From: Poseidonibacter parvus
GTDB taxonomy: Bacteria; Campylobacterota; Campylobacteria; Campylobacterales; Arcobacteraceae
Direction of reading: 5' to 3'
Assembly: GCF_001956695.1 (NCBI RefSeq)
Contig: NZ_CP019070.1
Location: 1,240,001 to 1,304,000, forward strand
DNA: 64,000 bases
Shown here: one piece after another, positions 62,442 to 64,000 of the stretch
How the letters are laid out: each line of letters starts with the position of its first letter
How positions within the stretch are numbered: position 1 is the stretch's first letter
Translations under genes and position numbers: made by a program
The notes under the pieces: generated by a model
Seen by the model: only the letters and a program-made list of their open reading frames with translations
Told to the model about the DNA's origin: nothing
Databases searched by the model: none

Positions 62442-63548
62442 ATGCGTTTATTTGATAAGAGAATTATTTCCCATTTTGATTATTTGTTAATACTTTTTGT
62501 TTTACCTTTGATATATTTATCATATCATCTAATTAGTGAAACAAATGAAATATTAGCGAATAAACAATTAATATACTTTACACTTTCATTTTTTGCTTTT
62601 ATTATAGTATTTATTTTACCAATTAGAAAAAAACTTCGATGGATTCCTTTTCTTTATTGGCTAGGAATCTTTCTTTTAATTGCAGTTGAATTCTGGGGTG
62701 TTACAAAACTAGGTGCTAAAAGGTGGCTTCCTTTACCTATTTTAAATACAACAATGCAGCCTTCTGAACTAATCAAACCTATATACATTTTGATGCTTGG
62801 GTATTTAATTCATAATAGACCTCCACCAAAAAATGGTTATGGTTTTAACGATTTTGTGTATTTTTCTTTTTATATATTATTACCTTTTGTTTTAATTGCT
62901 AAAGAGCCTGATTTAGGTACTGCATTAGTATTATTACTTGTGGGTTATGGAATTTTATTTATTGTTGGAGTTAATTGGAAAATTTGGACTTCTATACTTT
63001 TAGTTATTGGAATATCATCACCTTTTATTTATACATATTTAATCAAAGATTATCAAAAGAAAAGAATAAAAGATTTTATTTCTGAAAAACCAAGTTATCA
63101 CGTACAACAATCAATCATCGCAATTGGTTCAGGTGGTTTAGTTGGAAAATTAAGTGAAGAAGCAACACAAACACAGCTAAAGTTTTTGCCTATTGCTACA
63201 AGTGATTTTATTTTTGCATATTTTGTTGAAAGATACGGATTTTTAGGTGCAATTGGATTAATCTTTTTATATGGATTATTAATAGCTCATTTGCTAACTT
63301 TAAATTATTACTTTAAAGATGATTACGTCATCCGGGTATTTGCCTCAGGATTGGGGCTATTACTGTTTTTTAATATGAGTGTAAATATTTTAATGGTTAT
63401 TGGTTTTGCACCTGTAGTTGGTCTTCCTTTACCTTTATTTTCATATGGGGGAAGTTCTTTTATTAATTTTATTGTGATTTTTGCAATTTTGGAGAACTTA
63501 TTAGCCTTTAGATATATGGATTTATATAATTATGAAAGAAAACTATAA
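62442..63548 (+). CDS. rodA: Rod-shape determining protein RodA (SEDS glycosyltransferase)
   Basis: A 368-residue membrane protein with ten or so helices of the SEDS family. Typical segments are GAKRWLPLPILNTTMQPSELIKP, KEPDLGTALVLLLVGYGILF (including the essential aspartate), and APVVGLPLPLFSYGGSSFI near the C-terminus. Length and the PSELIKP sequence favour RodA over FtsW. It polymerises lipid II during elongation together with PBP2. It diverges from the pseudouridine synthase gene, with only 19 bases between start codons. Confidence 0.93.
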   Translation: MRLFDKRIISHFDYLLILFVLPLIYLSYHLISETNEILANKQLIYFTLSFFAFIIVFILPIRKKLRWIPFLYWLGIFLLIAVEFWGVTKLGAKRWLPLPILNTTMQPSELIKPIYILMLGYLIHNRPPPKNGYGFNDFVYFSFYILLPFVLIAKEPDLGTALVLLLVGYGILFIVGVNWKIWTSILLVIGISSPFIYTYLIKDYQKKRIKDFISEKPSYHVQQSIIAIGSGGLVGKLSEEATQTQLKFLPIATSDFIFAYFVERYGFLGAIGLIFLYGLLIAHLLTLNYYFKDDYVIRVFASGLGLLLFFNMSVNILMVIGFAPVVGLPLPLFSYGGSSFINFIVIFAILENLLAFRYMDLYNYERKL

Positions 63549-63568
63549 AAAGCCTTTACAGGCTTTTT
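63547..63568. terminator. Terminator after rodA (bidirectional)
   Basis: AAAAAGCCT at 63547-63555 pairs with AGGCTTTTT at 63560-63568 across TTAC. T and A tracts on both sides allow it to serve rodA and the convergent gene at 63570. Confidence 0.85.
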
Positions 63569-63569
63569 A

Positions 63570-64000
63570 TTATTCTATTATTTCTAAGATTCTTTCGATT
63601 CTTTGAAGATTACCTTCTAAAACTAAATTATCATTATTTTCCTCATAGGCATTTTGATTAAAAAGTAATAGTTCTTCTAATTTTCTTTTTATTTGTAACT
63701 CTTTTTCATTTATGTTTTTTGTTTCAAAATCTTTTTCAAGTTTGTAGCTTAGATTTGAATTGACTTCAAGTAAAAAACTTAAAGAGTATTCAACTTCTTC
63801 GCCTTCATAATAACTTCTATTTATAATAAAATGATCAGATGAAAAGCTAATATCATCCATTTCTCTTGAAAGATAAGCCATTTTAACTAGACCTTTTATA
63901 TTATTAATTAAATCTTCTTTGAAATAAATTTCATCTAATTTATCTAAAATATCCATCACTTTTTTTAAGTCAAATTCACTTAAAAGTTTTTCTTGTATTT
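63570..64000 (-). CDS. Unknown helical protein, N-terminus beyond the window
   Basis: The frame is open from the window edge to the stop at 63570, and the codons before the internal ATG read QEKLLSEFDLKKVMDILD, which looks like coding sequence. The gene is therefore cut by the window end rather than starting at 63959. The visible 140 or so residues are acidic and mostly helical (LDKLDEIYFKEDLINNIKGLV, then KRKLEELLLFNQNAYEENND). No motif that I recognise. Confidence 0.65.
   Translation of the reverse strand, partial: IQEKLLSEFDLKKVMDILDKLDEIYFKEDLINNIKGLVKMAYLSREMDDISFSSDHFIINRSYYEGEEVEYSLSFLLEVNSNLSYKLEKDFETKNINEKELQIKRKLEELLLFNQNAYEENNDNLVLEGNLQRIERILEIIE

Noticed and set aside
1-64000. 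CRISPR array or Cas genes
   Set aside because: No regularly spaced repeats of 25-40 bases; the only near-identical pairs are the RAYT repeats and the TerB-like 5' ends.
1-64000. tRNA or rRNA genes
   Set aside because: No cloverleaf-like or rRNA-like sequence was noticed in the gaps between genes.

Overview
The window looks like chromosome of a member of the Campylobacterota, most likely the Arcobacter group. It is strongly AT-rich and densely packed, with short gene overlaps of the ATGA or TAATG type. It carries the long form of dapD, a 396-residue trmB, acnB, a rhodanese-fused thiI and several c-type cytochromes. This assignment is inferred from gene content and composition; no rRNA or tRNA gene is present to confirm it.

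Layout. 0-3.3 kb: a sulfur-handling group (YeeE/YedE transporter, exported rhodanese, exported DsrE-like protein) and a thioesterase. 3.3-9.7 kb: acnB, a DUF389 membrane protein with an unusual N-terminal domain, an unknown gene, and the eroded remains of a K+/H+ antiporter. 9.7-15.5 kb: thiI, then a reverse-strand pair for a five-heme membrane cytochrome and a three-heme MauG-like peroxidase whose start is covered by a long RNA hairpin. A DUF420 gene broken by a 7-bp tandem duplication and small membrane proteins follow. 15.5-21.7 kb: CLC channel, DsrE protein, MFS transporter, periplasmic MsrA, APC permease and a stand-alone ATPase. 21.8-26.5 kb: a complete branched-chain amino acid ABC transporter (binding protein, livH, livM, livG, livF) with a terminator after the binding-protein gene.

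26.5-38.9 kb is the most striking region. A membrane histidine kinase, its DNA-binding response regulator and one lipoprotein of about 3,100 residues are flanked by two direct copies, about 100 bp each, of the promoter and first codons of the TerB-like gene at 38.8 kb. The lipoprotein promoter carries a perfect tandem 11-bp repeat over its -35 position, the expected arrangement for an OmpR/PhoB-type regulator. I infer a gained surface-protein module under its own two-component control.

38.8-42 kb: TerB-like gene, a small coiled-coil/ZapA-like pair, a pseudopilin and priA in one tight operon. 42-44.6 kb is an accessory scar: orphan C-terminal half of an HlyD adaptor, an unknown membrane protein, two nearly identical 97-bp repeats each followed by a truncated REP-associated (Y1) transposase start, and a Phd/ParE toxin-antitoxin pair. 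44.7-53 kb: Tat-exported PhoX-type phosphatase with a Pho-box-like repeat, dapD, an exported thioredoxin-domain protein, a SpoIIAA-like protein, an ABC-F ATPase and RidA. 53-64 kb: mostly reverse-strand housekeeping genes (FkbM methyltransferase, DUF234 protein, YaiI, a membrane protein, envC-like/ftsX/ftsE, trmB, a fibronectin-type lipoprotein, an RluA-family pseudouridine synthase), divergent rodA, and a gene cut by the window end.
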